A program made the translations under genes and the position numbers. Shown in pieces: positions 61,489-64,000 of a DNA stretch of 64,000 nt. The DNA lies in NCBI GenBank assembly GCA_002733705.1, contig NVWP01000031.1, positions 1 through 64,000 of the forward strand, written 5' to 3'. The notes below the pieces were generated by a model. The model had not been told where the DNA came from and ran no database searches. It saw only the letters and a list, made by a program, of their open reading frames with translations. Positions within the stretch are counted from its first letter, which is position 1; each line of letters starts with the position of its first letter. The stretch comes from Henriciella sp. Its GTDB lineage: Bacteria > Pseudomonadota > Alphaproteobacteria > Caulobacterales > Hyphomonadaceae.

Positions 61489-61540
61489 CACCGCCCGTGC
61501 ACCGTCAGAAACACCGTCCATGCACCGTCCATACACCGTA
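61489..61540 (+). repeat. Tandem CACCGTC heptamers at about 11-bp period upstream of ilvD
   Basis: CACCGCC at 61489, CACCGTC at 61500, 61512 and 61523, and CACCGTA at 61534 occur at 11, 12, 11 and 11 bp, about one helical turn apart. Such phased direct repeats are typical of multimeric regulator binding. It lies 128 bp before the ilvD ATG. Confidence 0.6.
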
Positions 61541-61667
61541 TTTTGAGGCCCAAAGGGCAGAATTTTTCGCAGACTTTCCAGCGGAAATTCGCCGCACCCC
61601 ACTAGCGCCGGGCGACTCTGGCTTCTATTCACATCGGCGAAGATCACTAGCTCGAGGAGCCGCCGAA

Positions 61668-63395
61668 ATGAGCAAGACCTGGGACAAATCCCGCCTGCCG
61701 TCGCGCCACGTCACTGAAGGCCCGTCCCGCGCCCCGCACCGCAGCTATTATTACGCTATGGGCCTGTCGACAAAGGATATTCAGAAGCCTTTTGTCGGCG
61801 TCGCCTCCTGCTGGAATGAAGCGGCGCCCTGCAATACCACCCTCATGCGCCAGGCTCACGCCGTCTCTGAAGGCGTAAAGGCTGGCGACGGCACCCCGCG
61901 TGAGTTCTGCACCATCACCGTCACAGACGGCATCGCCATGGGCCATGAAGGCATGCGCTCCTCGCTCGTTTCGCGCGAAGTCATTGCAGATTCCGTCGAA
62001 CTCACCATGCGCGGCCACGGCTATGATGCGCTTGTTGGCGTGGCCGGTTGCGACAAGTCTTTGCCGGGCATGATGATGGCCATGCTGCGCCTCAACGTGC
62101 CGTCGGTTTTCCTCTATGGCGGCTCCATCCTTCCGGGACGGTTCGAAGGCAAGGATGTGACCGTTCTCGACGTGTTCGAAGCAGTCGGCGCCCATGCAGC
62201 CGGCAATAATGATATGACCGAGGAAAAGCTGCACGCGCTGGAAAAGCTTGCCTGTCCGGGTGACGGGGCCTGCGGCGGGCAATTTACCGCAAATACAATG
62301 GCTTGCGTGTCAGAGGCCATCGGCCTCGCGCTGCCGCTGTCCTCGGCCCTGCCAGCGCCATATACAAACCGCGATGAGTATGCGGTCGCCTCGGGCGAGG
62401 CTGTCATGCGTCTTGTTGAGACCAATCTGCGCCCGCGGGATATCTGCACGCGTGAAGCCTTTGAGAACGCCGCCGTCGTCGTCGCGGCCACTGGCGGCTC
62501 CACCAATGCGGCGCTTCACCTGCCCGCCATGGCGAATGAGTGCGGGGTCGACTTCCAGCTGAAGGACGTCGCCCGGATCTTCGAAAAAACGCCTTACATC
62601 GCGTCCCTGAAGCCCGGCGGTGAATATGTCGCCAAGGATTTCGGCGAAGCCGGCGGTGTGCCGATGCTCATGAAAACCCTTCTGGAAGAAGGTCTTATCC
62701 ATGGCGACTGTATCACCGTCACGGGCAAGACATGGGCGGAGAACCTTGAAGAGGTGACCTGGGACCCGAACCAGAAAGTCATCTCACCGGCCAGCAAGCC
62801 GATCACCAGGACGGGCGGCGTCGTCGGCCTCTGGGGCTCACTCGCCCCGGACGGGGGTATTGTGAAGGTCGCAGGCCTTCAGTCGCTCCAGTTCCGCGGC
62901 CCTGCCCGCGTCTTTGATGGCGAGGATGCCTGCTTCAAGGCAGTCGAGAACAAGGACTACAATGAAGGCGATGTCCTGATCATCCGCTATGAAGGGCCCA
63001 AAGGCGGCCCCGGCATGCGCGAGATGCTGTCGACCACGGCAGCCATTTATGGGCAGGGCATGGGCGACAAGGTGGCGCTTATCACCGATGGGCGTTTCTC
63101 CGGTGCGACGCGCGGATTCTGTATCGGCCATGTCGGCCCGGAAGCCCAGGAAGGCGGCCCCATCGGCCTGATCAAGGATGGCGACATGATTTCGATCGAT
63201 GCCGAAAAGGGTACGATCGACCTTGAGGTCAGCGAGGCAGAGCTTGCCGAGCGCAAGAAGACCTGGTCGCCGCGCGAAACGCGCTATGCCTCCGGTGCGC
63301 TTGCCAAATTCTCCAAACTGGTCGGCCCGGCCCATGAGGGGGCGGTCACGCATGAAGGCTTCAAGGCAGAGCGCCACGTCTACGCCGATCTCTAG
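61668..63395 (+). CDS. ilvD: Dihydroxy-acid dehydratase
   Basis: A 575-residue iron-sulfur dehydratase of branched-chain amino acid and pantothenate synthesis, converting dihydroxy acids to 2-keto acids. Cluster ligands are Cys48 (ASCWN), Cys128 (GCDKSLPG) and the Cys in GDGACGGQFTANTMA. C-terminal motifs include GPARVFDGEDACFKAV, DGRFSGATRGFCIGHVGPEA and EGGPIGL. The start at 61668 has GAGGAG upstream; the ORF extends to 61497 over the repeat array without an RBS. Length is normal. Confidence 0.96.
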   Translation: MSKTWDKSRLPSRHVTEGPSRAPHRSYYYAMGLSTKDIQKPFVGVASCWNEAAPCNTTLMRQAHAVSEGVKAGDGTPREFCTITVTDGIAMGHEGMRSSLVSREVIADSVELTMRGHGYDALVGVAGCDKSLPGMMMAMLRLNVPSVFLYGGSILPGRFEGKDVTVLDVFEAVGAHAAGNNDMTEEKLHALEKLACPGDGACGGQFTANTMACVSEAIGLALPLSSALPAPYTNRDEYAVASGEAVMRLVETNLRPRDICTREAFENAAVVVAATGGSTNAALHLPAMANECGVDFQLKDVARIFEKTPYIASLKPGGEYVAKDFGEAGGVPMLMKTLLEEGLIHGDCITVTGKTWAENLEEVTWDPNQKVISPASKPITRTGGVVGLWGSLAPDGGIVKVAGLQSLQFRGPARVFDGEDACFKAVENKDYNEGDVLIIRYEGPKGGPGMREMLSTTAAIYGQGMGDKVALITDGRFSGATRGFCIGHVGPEAQEGGPIGLIKDGDMISIDAEKGTIDLEVSEAELAERKKTWSPRETRYASGALAKFSKLVGPAHEGAVTHEGFKAERHVYADL

Positions 63396-63489
63396 ATCGC
63401 CGTAAAAGCTGCAGATTGCGGCCATGGAATGGTCATCTCGTTCACTGAGGCTTCAGGCTGGTCCTGATAGCCTCAGAAGGATGCTCAAG

Positions 63490-63858
63490 ATGACACATTT
63501 CCTGCCCGCGGCCGCAATCGCTTTTGGCCTGATCGCTTCGACACCTGCCGCCTTTGCATCTGAAAGCTGTGCCGAACAGGCGGCAGCTATCCGCAAGGCG
63601 CAGACTGCCGCCCTGGACCTCAAGGCGGATCGGGCCGCGCTGTTGGAGAAGGTCGAAACCGCCGGTGAGACCTGGGAGGACGCGCAGACTGTGCGCAATT
63701 TCAGTTCAGATCATGCGGCCCGCGCCGATACCGCGAAGGCGGACTATGACGAGCTGAAAGCGCAACTACGTGCGCTCGATACAGAGCTGCAAACAAAGGC
63801 TGAGCGTACAAATGCCCGTGTTTCAGCCTACAACACCAATTGCGCCAATGAAGGCTAG
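63490..63858 (+). CDS. Small periplasmic coiled-coil protein
   Basis: A 122-residue protein with a signal peptide (THFLPAAAIAFGLIASTPAAFA). The mature part is a long amphipathic helix of the coiled-coil type (about 45-110), with one Cys near each end (SCAEQ, NTNCANEG). The start at 63490 has AGAAGG 9 nt upstream; the ATG at 63481 lies too close to it. It converges on xthA with a 6-bp gap. No function recognised. Confidence 0.7.
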   Translation: MTHFLPAAAIAFGLIASTPAAFASESCAEQAAAIRKAQTAALDLKADRAALLEKVETAGETWEDAQTVRNFSSDHAARADTAKADYDELKAQLRALDTELQTKAERTNARVSAYNTNCANEG

Positions 63859-63864
63859 CGCCAG

Positions 63865-64000
63865 CTAGTCTGCCAGGGTCGCAATCACCGGCACGTGGTC
63901 GGACGGTTTGTCCATTTCGCGTGCCTTTTTGTAGATTTCGACACCTTCCAGACGGTCCGCCACCTGCGGCGAGAGCAGGAGATGATCGATTCTGATGCCG
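63865..64000 (-). CDS. xthA: Exodeoxyribonuclease III, C-terminal part
   Basis: The last 44 codons of a minus-strand gene cut by the window end: GIRIDHLLLSPQ, VADRLEGVEIYKKAREMDK, and PSDHVPVIATLAD then a TAG stop. The RIDHLL and SDHxPV motifs, with catalytic Asp and His, are the C-terminal signature of ExoIII/AP endonucleases, which repair abasic DNA. Confidence 0.85.
   Translation of the reverse strand, partial: GIRIDHLLLSPQVADRLEGVEIYKKAREMDKPSDHVPVIATLAD

Overview
This window is GC-rich chromosomal DNA from an alphaproteobacterium, most likely in or near the Caulobacterales/Hyphomonadaceae. The evidence is a PopZ-type polar organiser in a pcm–tolC–popZ–valS neighbourhood, a PleC/DivJ-like histidine kinase, a large lipoprotein and TonB receptor directly upstream of a 12-gene type II secretion (T2SS) locus (the arrangement recalled for Caulobacter elpS), and many acyl-CoA dehydrogenases. 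No insertion sequence, prophage, integrase, CRISPR array or rRNA is visible. Three tRNA genes are present: Thr-UGU, Asn-GUU and Cys-GCA.

Layout. 1–6.4 kb: lipid and xenobiotic-type genes, namely two hotdog thioesterases, CsaA, an SDR, a DUF423 membrane protein, a Baeyer-Villiger-type monooxygenase, an unknown protein and a dipeptide epimerase. 6.4–9.9 kb: a Mla-type phospholipid transport operon (STAS-MlaE, MlaF, MlaD, auxiliary lipoprotein). 10–15 kb: a membrane PAS histidine kinase and aminopeptidase N, both on the minus strand. 15–24 kb: a conserved hypothetical, a pair of acyl-CoA dehydrogenases, small secreted proteins (one Tic22-like), an epoxide-hydrolase-like protein, an M20 peptidase and metG. 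24–43 kb: tRNA-Thr, a propeller lipoprotein, a duplicated 954-aa surface lipoprotein behind a candidate Pho box, a TonB receptor, then gspCDEFGHIJKLMN and a terminal lipoprotein. 43–52.5 kb: a tRNA-Asn, an acyl-CoA catabolic operon on the minus strand (crotonase, SDR, two acyl-CoA dehydrogenases), folE, and a TetR-regulated phosphotransferase/acyl-CoA dehydrogenase/alcohol dehydrogenase cluster. 52.5–64 kb: tRNA-Cys, pcm, a lipoprotein serine hydrolase, tolC, popZ, valS, an asparaginase-like lipoprotein, a GNAT acetyltransferase, ilvD, a small periplasmic protein and the 3' end of xthA.

The genes of most interest work as modules. The lipoprotein–TonB receptor–T2SS block looks like a nutrient-scavenging surface and secretion system, possibly controlled by phosphate. 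The two short/long acyl-CoA dehydrogenase pairs look like heteromeric enzymes in which only the long subunit keeps the catalytic Glu. The phosphotransferase–acyl-CoA dehydrogenase pair looks like a split ACAD10/11 (LvaA/LvaC-like) 4-hydroxyacyl-CoA pathway.

Several cis elements stand out: a perfect 21-bp palindrome before tolC, an array of heptamers at an 11–12-bp period before ilvD, perfect inverted repeats in front of pepN and metG, and an AT-richer patch inside valS. All statements rest on reading the sequence and on family knowledge; no database search was possible.
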